Shown here: one piece after another, positions 43,815-52,847 of the stretch
Layout of the letters: each line of letters begins with the position of its first letter
How positions within the stretch are numbered: position 1 is the first letter of the stretch
Source: an uncultured Lachnospiraceae bacterium
Lineage (GTDB): Bacteria > Bacillota > Clostridia > Lachnospirales > Lachnospiraceae
Length of the DNA stretch: 64,000 nt
Direction of reading: 5' to 3'
NCBI GenBank assembly: GCA_905209075.1
Contig: CAJLRL010000001.1
Coordinates: forward strand, 62,001-126,000
Translations under genes and position numbers: made by a program
The notes under the pieces: generated by a model
What the model saw: only the letters and a program-made list of their open reading frames with translations
The model's database searches: none
Told to the model about the DNA's origin: nothing

Positions 43815-43929
43815 TACAATTGATTTAATATAAACGAAAACGATTAAGGAGTAATATTACAACTGTAAACGAGATATCAAATTAATTCATAAGAAGATAT
43901 CAAAATAGTTTCAAGGGAGGAAATGAAAA

Positions 43930-45321
43930 ATGAAACAGAAAGTGATTAGCACAATGCTGTTATTGTCTATGGGGGCAACACTCCTTGCAGGATGTGGATC
44001 AACAACAGGGAACGGAACAGAAGGCGGGGCAAGCGCATCTAATTCCGAAGAAGGAAAAGTTATCAACGTATATTCATGGAACGATGAATTCCGTACAAGA
44101 GTTGAAGCAGTTTATCCTGAGGTTAAAGAGACTTCTGAAGATGGAACGGTTACATATCTCAAAGATGGAACAGAGATCCATTGGATAGTAAATCCTAACC
44201 AGGATGGAGTTTACCAGCAGAAGCTTGACGAAGCTCTTTCAAATCAGGCAGATGCAGCAGCAGATGACAAAATCGATCTTTTCTTATCAGAGACAGATTA
44301 TGTATTCAAATATACAGATAAAGATGCAGACGTGGCAATGCCTCTTAAGGATCTTGGAATTGATTGTGACAAAGAGTTCGCTGATCAGTACGATTTCACA
44401 AGAACAACAGCTTCTGATTCAGACGGAGTACAGAGAGGTTCAACATGGCAGTGCTGTCCTGGACTTTTAGTTTACCGTCGTGATATTGCAAAGGATGTAT
44501 TCGGAACAGATGATCCTGAAGTGATCGGTGAGAAGACAAAGGACTGGGATACATTAAAGGCTACAGCAGCGGAGCTTAAGGCAAAGGGATATTACACATT
44601 CTCTTCTTACGCTGATACATTCCGTTTATATGGAAACTCAATCGACAACTCATGGGTACAGCCTGGATCAGATGAGGTTGTAGTGGATAAGAAGATCACA
44701 AAGTGGGTAGATGATTCAAAAGAGTGGCTTGATGCAGGATATCTTGATGCTAACATTAAAGGTCAGTGGAATGATGACTGGAACAAAGCAATGGGTTCTC
44801 AGTCAAAGGTATTTGCATTCCTTTTCCCAGCATGGGGAATCGATTTCACACTTGCACCAAACTGGGATGGAGCAGAAGGATCATGGGCTGTTACAACACC
44901 ACCACAGGAGTACAACTGGGGCGGATCTTACATCCACGCAGCAACAGGAACAGATAACCCTGAGCATGTTAAGGATATCATCCTTGCTTTAACAGCAAAC
45001 AAAGACAACTTACTCAAGATCTCTAAGGATTACTCTGATTTCACAAATACAAAATCAGGAATGCAGGAAGCAGCAAAAGATGATTCATTCGCATCAAAAT
45101 TCCTTGGCGGACAGAATCCATTTGCTTACTTTGCACCTGTAGCTGAGAACATCAAGATCGCACCTCTTTCAGCATACGATCAGGGATGCGTAGAGCTCAT
45201 CCAGAACTCATTTAGCGATTACTTACAGGGAAATGTTGATTACGATAAGGCTAAGACAAACTTCGAGACAGCTATTGAAGAGCGTTATCCGGATATCAAG
45301 CAGGTTACATGGCCAGAATAA
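43930..45321 (+). CDS. ABC transporter sugar-binding lipoprotein
   Basis: A 463-residue solute-binding protein of the carbohydrate (family 1) type. A lipoprotein signal with lipobox LLAGC places the lipid-anchored Cys near residue 21, followed by a Gly/Ser/Thr-rich linker. The mature part starts INVYSWNDEFRTRVEA and includes GSTWQCCPGLLVYRRDIA and VFAFLFPAWGIDF. It should capture beta-gluco-oligosaccharides for the permeases downstream. GGGAGGAAA precedes the ATG. The paralogue at 47471-48820 shares several motifs. Confidence 0.92.
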   Translation: MKQKVISTMLLLSMGATLLAGCGSTTGNGTEGGASASNSEEGKVINVYSWNDEFRTRVEAVYPEVKETSEDGTVTYLKDGTEIHWIVNPNQDGVYQQKLDEALSNQADAAADDKIDLFLSETDYVFKYTDKDADVAMPLKDLGIDCDKEFADQYDFTRTTASDSDGVQRGSTWQCCPGLLVYRRDIAKDVFGTDDPEVIGEKTKDWDTLKATAAELKAKGYYTFSSYADTFRLYGNSIDNSWVQPGSDEVVVDKKITKWVDDSKEWLDAGYLDANIKGQWNDDWNKAMGSQSKVFAFLFPAWGIDFTLAPNWDGAEGSWAVTTPPQEYNWGGSYIHAATGTDNPEHVKDIILALTANKDNLLKISKDYSDFTNTKSGMQEAAKDDSFASKFLGGQNPFAYFAPVAENIKIAPLSAYDQGCVELIQNSFSDYLQGNVDYDKAKTNFETAIEERYPDIKQVTWPE

Positions 45322-45337
45322 GATAAATAAAACACTA

Positions 45338-45359
45338 TGCGGAGCCTTCGGGCTTCGCA
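45338..45359 (+). promoter_or_regulatory. Intercistronic UUCG hairpin between binding protein and permeases
   Basis: TGCGGAGCC-TTCG-GGCTTCGCA forms nine pairs (one G-U) with a stable TTCG tetraloop and no T run. Such hairpins protect the upstream mRNA end, allowing more binding protein than permease. Confidence 0.7.
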
Positions 45360-45390
45360 GAAGTGACTCTGGTAGAAAGGAATTTGGCTC

Positions 45391-46362
45391 ATGAAGAAGA
45401 AAAGAAAGAGCGTAAGCTATGCAAAATGGGGATATGTCTTTATTCTTCCGTTTTTCATAACATATTTAATTTTTTCTCTGATTCCGTTAGTAGATACGGT
45501 AAGGTTTAGTTTTTATGAATACTATAGATCCGGAATCAAACAAATAGGACCGAATTTTGTGGGATTGGCTAACTATGCCGAGCTTCTTAAATCGGATATG
45601 ATTACATATGGTAAGAATACTCTTATCCTTTGGATTATCGGATTTATTCCACAGATCGTAGTTGCACTTATTTTAGCAAACTGGTTTACTGATGCCAGAT
45701 TAAAAATTCATAAATTACAGTTTTTCAAGGTTGTGATTTATCTGCCAAACCTGATCATGGCATCAGCATTTGCACTTTTATTTTTTACACTGTTTTCAAA
45801 CAGTGGACCTGTGAATTCAATTCTTCAATCTATGGGTGTCATAAGCAAACCTATTGATTTTATGGGAAGTGTATTTGGAACCAGATCGCTCATCGGCTTC
45901 ATGAACTTCCTTATGTGGTTCGGTAATACGACTATTATGCTCATGGCAGCAGTCATGGGTATCAGTACAGAAGTATTTGAGGCGGCAGATCTGGATGGAT
46001 GTAATGCATTGCAGAGATTCTTCTATATAACTTTACCTAGCATACGGCCAATACTTGCATATACACTCATCACATCAATCATCGGTGGACTCCAGATGTT
46101 CGATGTACCTCAGATTCTGACAAATGGACAGGGAAATCCTGACAGAACGTCAATGACACTTATCATGTTCTTAAACAACCACTTAAAGAGTAAGAACTAT
46201 GGTATGGCCGGAACATTGTCAGTATATCTGTTTATAGTCAGCGCAATTCTGTGCTTCATCGTATACAGAATGACAAATGACAACGATCCTGATGGATCAA
46301 AGGCAGCAGCAAAGAAAGCTGCAAAACAAGCTAGAAGAGAGAAAAAGGAGGCGGCTAAATAA
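45391..46362 (+). CDS. Sugar ABC transporter permease (MalF type)
   Basis: A 323-residue permease with six membrane segments and the cytoplasmic EAA loop EAADLDGCNALQRFFYITLPSIRP near residue 200. It ends in an Ala/Lys-rich tail. It forms the membrane channel with the next gene, whose start overlaps its stop by one base (TAATG). No ATPase gene is present in the locus; Firmicutes often use a shared MsmK-type ATPase for such systems. Confidence 0.92.
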   Translation: MKKKRKSVSYAKWGYVFILPFFITYLIFSLIPLVDTVRFSFYEYYRSGIKQIGPNFVGLANYAELLKSDMITYGKNTLILWIIGFIPQIVVALILANWFTDARLKIHKLQFFKVVIYLPNLIMASAFALLFFTLFSNSGPVNSILQSMGVISKPIDFMGSVFGTRSLIGFMNFLMWFGNTTIMLMAAVMGISTEVFEAADLDGCNALQRFFYITLPSIRPILAYTLITSIIGGLQMFDVPQILTNGQGNPDRTSMTLIMFLNNHLKSKNYGMAGTLSVYLFIVSAILCFIVYRMTNDNDPDGSKAAAKKAAKQARREKKEAAK

Positions 46363-47207
46363 TGAAACCAAAACATAAAATTAATGTCCGCAGTGTTATA
46401 GCGCATATAGTTTTGATATTATTATCATTTTTATGCCTGTTCTTCTTTATAATACTTATAATCAATGCTACAAGGTCGCATGCACAGCTGCAGAAGGGCT
46501 TTTCATTTATTCCGGGCGGGCATTTCCTGGATAATCTGAAATCTGTAGCTAATGACGGAACCTTCCCTATGTTTAGGGGAATAGTAAACAGCCTTATTAT
46601 ATCGGGCTCATGTGCAGCTTTATGTACATATTTTTCATCGCTTACAGCATATGGACTTTATGCTTACGATTTCAAATTAAAGAAAGCTGCATTTACATTT
46701 ATCATGGCGATATTGGTTATGCCGACACAGGTTACTGCGATGGGCTTCCTGCGTTTAATAACAAAGATGGGAATGTATGATTCGTGGGCTCCACTTATCA
46801 TCCCATCAATAGCATCGCCGGCGGTATTCTATTTCATGTACAGCTATCTACAGTCATCACTTCCTCTATCACTTGTAGAAGCTGCACGAATTGATGGTTC
46901 GAATGAGTTTAGGACATTCAACCATATAGTAATGCCGATCATGAAACCTGCAATTGCAGTACAGGCAATCTTTACATTTGTAGGTTCATGGAACAACTAC
47001 TTCACACCGGCCCTGATCATCCAGTCAAAGAGCAAGATGACAGTACCAATTTTGATTGCCACACTTCGAGGAGCGGACTATATGAATTTCGATATGGGAA
47101 AAATCTATATGATGATAACAGTAGCTATCGTGCCTATTATTGTTGTATATCTCCTCTTATCAAAATATATTATTGCCGGTGTCACACTTGGAGGCGTGAA
47201 GGAGTAA
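46362..47207 (+). CDS. Sugar ABC transporter permease (MalG type)
   Basis: A 281-residue permease with six membrane segments and an EAA loop EAARIDGSNEFRTFNHIVMPIMKP near residue 170. It begins in the last base of the MalF-type gene, with AAGGAGG 14 bases before its ATG inside that gene. A weak terminator follows. It works with the preceding permease and binding protein. Confidence 0.92.
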   Translation: MKPKHKINVRSVIAHIVLILLSFLCLFFFIILIINATRSHAQLQKGFSFIPGGHFLDNLKSVANDGTFPMFRGIVNSLIISGSCAALCTYFSSLTAYGLYAYDFKLKKAAFTFIMAILVMPTQVTAMGFLRLITKMGMYDSWAPLIIPSIASPAVFYFMYSYLQSSLPLSLVEAARIDGSNEFRTFNHIVMPIMKPAIAVQAIFTFVGSWNNYFTPALIIQSKSKMTVPILIATLRGADYMNFDMGKIYMMITVAIVPIIVVYLLLSKYIIAGVTLGGVKE

Positions 47208-47234
47208 ACGATTTAATTAGTTTTAGCATCAGAG

Positions 47235-47274
47235 CAGATGGCTTGCATATATGTTATGTGGGTCATCTGTTTTT
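47235..47274 (+). terminator. Probable terminator after the permease genes
   Basis: CAGATG (47235-47240) pairs with CATCTG (47264-47269) with a partly paired interior, followed by five T residues. Confidence 0.55.
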
Positions 47275-47371
47275 GAGTATATTGAAATATGAGGTACAGC
47301 ATATTTTTTATTTAGGAAATAAATCAACTTAGTGTTAGCATCTAACTTCTCGTTTTATTTTGTGCTAAATC

Positions 47372-47401
47372 TTGACACAAAACCAACTAACAGATTATAA
47401 T
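47372..47401 (+). promoter_or_regulatory. Consensus sigma-A promoter of the second binding-protein operon
   Basis: TTGACA (47372-47377), 18 bases, TATAAT (47396-47401): both boxes are perfect. Transcription would begin near 47408, just before a decamer repeat array. Confidence 0.82.
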
Positions 47402-47410
47402 AACAGAAAA

Positions 47411-47460
47411 AGAAGAAAAAAGAAGAAAAAAGAAGAAAAAAGAAGAAAAAAGAAGAAAAA
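47411..47460 (+). repeat. Five tandem copies of a 10-base unit in the leader
   Basis: Five exact copies of AGAAGAAAAA lie between the promoter and the ribosome site (GGAGCG, 47461 onward). The unit is not a multiple of three and the array is non-coding. Slippage could alter leader length, mRNA stability or purine-rich ribosome loading. Confidence 0.95.
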
Positions 47461-47470
47461 GGAGCGCCAT

Positions 47471-48820
47471 ATGAAAAAGAAAATCATAAAGATCACAAGT
47501 CTGATGACCTTGTGATCGGTATTACTGGCTGGTTGTGGTATGACCACAAACACGGATACAGAAAATTCCACCGCTGCAACTAATGAAGGCGGTGTAGTAA
47601 ATATATATTGCTGGAATGATGAATTTAAAGGAATCTATGAGAAATATGCAGCGGATATAGCAAAGCAGCATGGAGTAGATGTGAATTTTGTCATTATAAC
47701 AAGCGACAACAATGCATATCAGACAAATCTTGATGAGGCACTTGCGGATCAGGATGAAGCTATAGACGATGATAAAGTAGATTTGTTTATGATTGAGGCA
47801 GACTACGCGGGAAAATATGTAAAATCAGATGTGTCACTGGATGTAAAAAAGGATATCGGGCTGACTGATGATGATATGTCAGCACAGTATCAGTATACAA
47901 AGGATATCGTGTCAGATGATGGAAAACTTAAAGGCACGACATGGCAGGCAACACCGGGACTTTTTGCCTATCGCAGATCTATCGCAAAGCAGGTTTTAGG
48001 AACAGATGATCCCGATGAAGTGCAAAAGAAGCTTGGCACATGGAGTGATTTTGACAATGTGGCAGCGCAGATGCATGATGCGGGATATTATATGCTCTCC
48101 GGTTATGATGATTCATACAGGACATTTTCAAATAATGTATCTGGAAAATGGGTACAGGATGGAAAAATAGTTATAGATCCAAGTATACAGAAATGGATTG
48201 ACCAGACAAAGGATTATTCTGAAAAAGGCTATAACAATAGAACAACGCTCTGGAGTCCGCAGTGGAGTGGGGATCAGGGACCGGATGGAAACGTATTTGG
48301 ATTTTTCTATTCTACGTGGGGAATAAACTTCACACTGATGGGAAATTCACTTGCTGATCCTAATGCACCGGCAAAGGCTGGAAACGGAATATATGGAGAC
48401 TATGCGGTATGTGAGGGACCACAGGCATATTACTGGGGTGGTACATGGATATGTGCTGCAAAGGGAACAGACAATGTACCATTCATTCACGACCTGATGT
48501 ATCGTCTGACATGTGATGCAGATACAATGAAGCAGATCACACTTGATACCCAGGACTACACAAATAACCAGACTGCTATGGAAGAAATCGCAGGCAGTGA
48601 TTACAGCTCGGATTTTCTTGGCGGACAGAATCATATCGCACTTTTTGCCGAGGCTGCAAAGAAGATTGATATGAGTAATATCTGTGATTATGATAAAGAC
48701 TGTAATGAGCAGATACAGAAGGCATTTCATCCTTATTTCGATGGTGATATATCGTATGACGAAGCAATGGAGGATTTCTACAATCGTATGAAAGAGCTTG
48801 ATCCGGAGCTTACACACTAG
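47471..48820 (+). pseudogene. Second sugar-binding protein with an in-frame stop in the signal peptide
   Basis: The natural start is ATG 47471 after GGAGCG. The frame reads a lipoprotein signal, but codon 15 (47513-47515) is TGA; after it the frame continues into LLAGCGM, a clear lipobox. From ATG 47540 onward, 426 residues are intact and resemble the binding protein at 43930 (IYCWNDEFKGIYEKY, then GTTWQATPGLFAYRRSIAK). Without the signal, the product would stay in the cytoplasm or not be made. It could be a pseudogene, a recent nonsense mutation, or a base-call error. No ribosome site is seen before 47540. The chemotaxis receptor gene follows 19 bases after its stop. Confidence 0.75.
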
Positions 48821-48839
48821 TACAGGGAGGTACGGCAAT

Positions 48840-50573
48840 ATGAAATTATTAAGTAACGTGAGCATAAAGATAAAAGTAATGATTCCGATGGTTTTGCTTG
48901 CAATCGTAGTATTGTTAGCATGTGTATTAAGCCTTACAAATTCAAGAAGACTTCTCGATGCGGGGGTTGTGATATCTGATGACTGTTCAAAGAGCATAGA
49001 GATTCTTATGGATATGTCACTGGATATTGAGTCTATGGGAAAGAGTATGTACGGCCATTGTGATGCGGATACATCTATCACAAAGGACAGCTTTGCAACA
49101 GCAATAAACGACAAAATGGAAGAGATGCAGGGCTATTTTGAGGAATACGAAAAGCAGCCACTCACAGACAAGGAACAGGAATATTTTGGTGCATTTGTAA
49201 AGAAATTTGACAAATACCGTGATGGAATGAATGCTGTCTTAGATGCAAGCTCAAAAGGGGATGCTGATAAATCAATAGAAGCTATGAATGTACAGCAGAA
49301 GCCGGCAGAGGACTATTTGATAAAGAAAATAGACAGCCTTATTAATATGAGAAAGACTGCAATGGAAGATGCTTTAAGCCAGCAGAAAAAAGAGTACAAT
49401 TTTGCAATAACATCGGCTATAGTATTTATAGTAGTGTCAATACTTGTTATTGCATTTGCACTTATCACATGTTTCAGAAGCATTGTGGCACCTATGCAGT
49501 ATATTAGCAGAAAAATGCAGAAAATGGTCGATGATATCAAGGCAAATAAGGGTGATCTTTCTATGAGACTTGAGGTTACAGGTGGCGATGAGATAGGAAG
49601 TGTTGGAAGGAACGTAAATGCCTTTATCAATACATTGCAGGATATCATGACAAGCATTACAGATAGTGCAGCAGAGATGAACAGGGTTATTCTCGAAGTG
49701 GACAATAAGGTGTGTCTTTCTAATGACAATTCCAATGATATATCATCAGCCATGGAAGAATTATCTGCTTCCATGGAGTCGGTTACAGAGACTATTTCAG
49801 GCATTACAGACGATATGCAGGAAATAGAGAATAAGGCGCAGGAGCTTGCCGAGAACTCAAATGGGCTGTTAGAGTATTCTGATACAATGGATAAGAATGC
49901 CCAGGAGCTTAAAAAAGAAGCTGTTTCCAATAAGGAAAATACCGGTAAAGTTGCTTCAGAAATCATTGCAAAGCTTCAACAGACAATCGAGGACAGCAAG
50001 CAGGTGGAAAAGGTAAGTGAGCTGACGAATGATATCCTGAGTATAGCAGGACAGACTAATCTGCTTGCCCTCAATGCTTCAATTGAGGCTGCAAGAGCCG
50101 GTGAAGCAGGAAAAGGCTTCGCTGTGGTGGCATCTGAAATAGGACAGCTTTCCGAGTCCAGCAGACAGGCAGCTGTAAATATACAAAACATCAACAATAC
50201 AGTTATAGAAACGGTTCAGGAGCTTATAAATAATGCAGCAGAACTTGCCGAATATATCCAGTCAAATATCCTGCCGGATTATGATAATTTTGTCAAAGCA
50301 GGAGAACAGTACAATAACGATGCAGTTCATATAAATGATATTGTAGGTAATTTCAATAAGATGTCGTTTGAGCTCAAGCAGAGCACGGAGCACATTATGG
50401 ACTATATCAGCAATATTACTAATGTGGTAAAAGAAGGCTACGATGGTATCAACCTTGCGGCATCCAACACCTTGGAACTTTCAAACGATATAAATACTAT
50501 TTCAAAGCAGGTAGCACAGAATAAGAAGGTAGCTGATATGCTTAATGCGCAGGCAGAGCACTTCAATAATTAA
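48840..50573 (+). CDS. Methyl-accepting chemotaxis protein
   Basis: A 577-residue receptor. Membrane segment 1 spans about residues 11-30, followed by an extracellular helical-bundle sensor of about 150 residues. Membrane segment 2 lies near 183-206, then come a HAMP domain and a cytoplasmic coiled coil. The signalling tip is QTNLLALNASIEAARAGEAG (about 405-425), typical for CheA/CheW coupling. ATG 48840 follows GGGAGG; an in-frame ATG at 48798 precedes that site. Its position directly behind a sugar-binding protein gene suggests that it senses sugar, perhaps through that protein. It implies a motile relative, although no flagellar genes are in the window. Confidence 0.92.
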   Translation: MKLLSNVSIKIKVMIPMVLLAIVVLLACVLSLTNSRRLLDAGVVISDDCSKSIEILMDMSLDIESMGKSMYGHCDADTSITKDSFATAINDKMEEMQGYFEEYEKQPLTDKEQEYFGAFVKKFDKYRDGMNAVLDASSKGDADKSIEAMNVQQKPAEDYLIKKIDSLINMRKTAMEDALSQQKKEYNFAITSAIVFIVVSILVIAFALITCFRSIVAPMQYISRKMQKMVDDIKANKGDLSMRLEVTGGDEIGSVGRNVNAFINTLQDIMTSITDSAAEMNRVILEVDNKVCLSNDNSNDISSAMEELSASMESVTETISGITDDMQEIENKAQELAENSNGLLEYSDTMDKNAQELKKEAVSNKENTGKVASEIIAKLQQTIEDSKQVEKVSELTNDILSIAGQTNLLALNASIEAARAGEAGKGFAVVASEIGQLSESSRQAAVNIQNINNTVIETVQELINNAAELAEYIQSNILPDYDNFVKAGEQYNNDAVHINDIVGNFNKMSFELKQSTEHIMDYISNITNVVKEGYDGINLAASNTLELSNDINTISKQVAQNKKVADMLNAQAEHFNN

Positions 50574-50598
50574 AGGCTGTTGAAAGGCAGAGAGGTGT

Positions 50599-52497
50599 AT
50601 GAAGAGGATAGCAATTATAGCAGATGCATGGAAAAGATATGTTAATTATTCATGGATTTTGGGGTGCAAGGATTATATACAGGAACAAAATCTTGATGTT
50701 GAAATAGATATTTTCCAAATTTTTGGCAATTTTAATATGGATGATAAACACAATATAGGTGAATATAACATAATAGAATTGCCGGATTTAAAAAAATATG
50801 ATGGCATAATACTTGAGATTACAAACACGATTATGAAAGATCAATATGACCGCATTGTAAGGAAAGTGATAGAGTCAGATGTCCCTGCGGTTTCTCTCCT
50901 TGAGACAATTCCGGGACTATACAGTGCAGTTATTGATAATTATGGTTCGATGCGTGAAGTAGTAGAACACCTTATAGTAAGACATGGATGCAGGAAGATT
51001 AATTATGTTGGTGGTCCGGCTTCAAGCTATGAAAATAAATCCAGACAGCGTGCATATGAAGATGTGCTGCGTGAATACGGAATAAAACTGGAGCAAAAAA
51101 GGATTTTTCAGCAAAATTATGAAGTATATACAGGTATAAATGCGTTTGATCATTTTAATAGTATCGGTATGATACCTGATGCATTTGTATGTGCCAATGA
51201 AAATATTGCGGTCGGACTTTGCCAGAGAGCTTTTGAAGCCGGATACAGAGTACCTGACGACTTCTGTATAACAGGTTTTGATGATTTTGATAAGGCTTCA
51301 TATTTTGAACCACGTATCACTACAATCAGCTATAGCAGGATGGATGTTGCATATCAGGCAATGGGAGTGCTGCACAGGATATGGAATGGAGAAAATGTAC
51401 AGAAAATAGTATATTCCAAAGCCAAACCGGTGTTTCAGGAAAGTTGCGGCTGTAATAACATAAAACATAAGCATAGAAGCGATTATATAAAAGAACGGAT
51501 CTTCTCAGAGGTAAGACAGATTGATTTGTACAATGAGACTATGGTAATGAACCGTAAACTGGTTGAATGTGAGTCATATGAGAAAATGGGAGAGCAACTG
51601 GTAAAATGTTTCGATGCATTAAGGTGTAAAGAAATGTATCTTATAATGAACAGGGACATAGTCAATGCACAGAATTGTGGGGTTATGGATGAGATAGAGG
51701 AAGAGCAGCGTGTAGAAGGATATCCGCCTGAGATGGAAGCTGTCATTGCATTCAAGGATGGTAAAATACACACGGATGTTCAAATGAACGTGGAGGATAT
51801 GGTTCCTAAGCTTTGTAACAGGAAAAAAGGAGATATAAGAGTTTTTGTACCTCTTCACATAAGGGAGAGGGAGATAGGATATTTTGTGCTGGTAAACTGC
51901 GATTATATGTTTGAAAACCAGTTCATATATGAGATAATTGCATCATTTTCAAAATCACTTGAATATTTTTATGGTAAAATTGAGTTAGAAAAAGCTAATC
52001 AGAAGCTTTCGATATTATATATACAGGATTCCTTTACCGGACTGTACAATCGTATGGCTTATAATCAGCTTGCAATACCACTTTACAATAGCTGTATTGA
52101 TGAGAATAAGCCGCTTGCAATTATGTTTTTTGATGCAGATCATTTGAAAATGGTCAATGATAAATATGGACATGATATGGGAAATGTCGTAATCGAAGGT
52201 GTAGCAGATGCAATAAAGAGAAGTTTCCCGCATGAAGCCGTTGCCATGAGATATGGAGGAGATGAATTTGTAGTGCTTATCCCGGATTGCAATGAGCAAA
52301 AGGCAAAGAATATGGAGAAAAGTTTTCACAAGACTTTAAAAGACATGACATCAGCTAAGCAACTTCCATTCGGCATAGAGGCAAGCAGCGGTTTTGTAAT
52401 TGCCGTTGACAATAGCAGATCACTTGATGATTACATAAATCAAGCAGATGATCTCATGTATCAGGCTAAAAAGAGGCACAAAGCACAGCGTGATTAA
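50599..52497 (+). CDS. LacI-type sugar-binding sensor fused to a diguanylate cyclase
   Basis: A 632-residue soluble protein. Residues 1-280 form a periplasmic-binding-protein/LacI-type sensor (GLYSAVIDNYGSMREVVEHL, FVCANENIAVGLCQRAFEAG, FCITGFDDFD) without the DNA-binding headpiece. Residues about 300-460 are a GAF-like linker region. A GGDEF domain follows, with GGDEF at 553-557 in MRYGGDEFVVLIPD and FTGLYNRMAYNQL at its start. It has no signal peptide or membrane segment. It would turn the level of an intracellular sugar into c-di-GMP. It is the third gene behind the strong promoter, after the receptor. GAGGTG precedes the ATG. Confidence 0.87.
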   Translation: MKRIAIIADAWKRYVNYSWILGCKDYIQEQNLDVEIDIFQIFGNFNMDDKHNIGEYNIIELPDLKKYDGIILEITNTIMKDQYDRIVRKVIESDVPAVSLLETIPGLYSAVIDNYGSMREVVEHLIVRHGCRKINYVGGPASSYENKSRQRAYEDVLREYGIKLEQKRIFQQNYEVYTGINAFDHFNSIGMIPDAFVCANENIAVGLCQRAFEAGYRVPDDFCITGFDDFDKASYFEPRITTISYSRMDVAYQAMGVLHRIWNGENVQKIVYSKAKPVFQESCGCNNIKHKHRSDYIKERIFSEVRQIDLYNETMVMNRKLVECESYEKMGEQLVKCFDALRCKEMYLIMNRDIVNAQNCGVMDEIEEEQRVEGYPPEMEAVIAFKDGKIHTDVQMNVEDMVPKLCNRKKGDIRVFVPLHIREREIGYFVLVNCDYMFENQFIYEIIASFSKSLEYFYGKIELEKANQKLSILYIQDSFTGLYNRMAYNQLAIPLYNSCIDENKPLAIMFFDADHLKMVNDKYGHDMGNVVIEGVADAIKRSFPHEAVAMRYGGDEFVVLIPDCNEQKAKNMEKSFHKTLKDMTSAKQLPFGIEASSGFVIAVDNSRSLDDYINQADDLMYQAKKRHKAQRD

Positions 52498-52508
52498 ATA
52501 ACGTAAAT

Positions 52509-52550
52509 AATTCTAAAATGATAGATTATAGAATTGACTCATGGTATAAT
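52509..52550 (+). promoter_or_regulatory. Extended -10 promoter with upstream dyad
   Basis: TGGTATAAT (52542-52550) is an extended -10 box without a good -35. AATTCTA (52509-52515) and TAGAATT (52529-52535) form a dyad just upstream. It serves the small-protein/ABC-F transcript. Confidence 0.5.
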
Positions 52551-52613
52551 ATAACGAACGTAAAGATATGTGCGTCGAAAGAGATATCATATAGATAAGA
52601 TTGGAGAAAATAC

Positions 52614-52838
52614 ATGAACCCAGCAAGCATAATGAAAATGATGAAAGCAAAAAATACATTTACGGCAAACCACCCAAAGTTTATATCATTTTTACAGTAT
52701 GCATTCGGCAGCGGCATCCCGGCAGATTCTGTTATAGAGATTACAGTTACTAAGCCGGGACAGGAGCCTGTTACATCAAATATCAGGGTCTTACAGTCGG
52801 ATCTTGAACTTCTCGAGAGCCTTAAGGACTTAAAATAG
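52614..52838 (+). CDS. Small conserved-looking protein of unknown function
   Basis: A 74-residue protein (NPASIMKMMKAKNTFTANHP, then ITVTKPGQEPVTSNIRVLQSDLELLESLKDL). It has an N-terminal basic helix, a beta hairpin and a C-terminal helix, and no membrane segment. A TTGGAGAAAATAC stretch gives a good ribosome site. It is nine bases upstream of the ABC-F gene and likely co-transcribed. I recognise the shape from other Lachnospiraceae proteins but know no function. Confidence 0.7.
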   Translation: MNPASIMKMMKAKNTFTANHPKFISFLQYAFGSGIPADSVIEITVTKPGQEPVTSNIRVLQSDLELLESLKDLK

Positions 52839-52847
52839 AGGTAAAAT

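Noticed and set aside
47411..47460. A coding poly-Lys/Glu repeat
   Set aside because: The 10-base unit shifts frame at each copy and lies between promoter and ribosome site.
48347..49114. A 255-codon reverse frame
   Set aside because: It overlaps the second binding protein and the chemoreceptor, both supported by strong motifs. Its own product has no recognisable domain.
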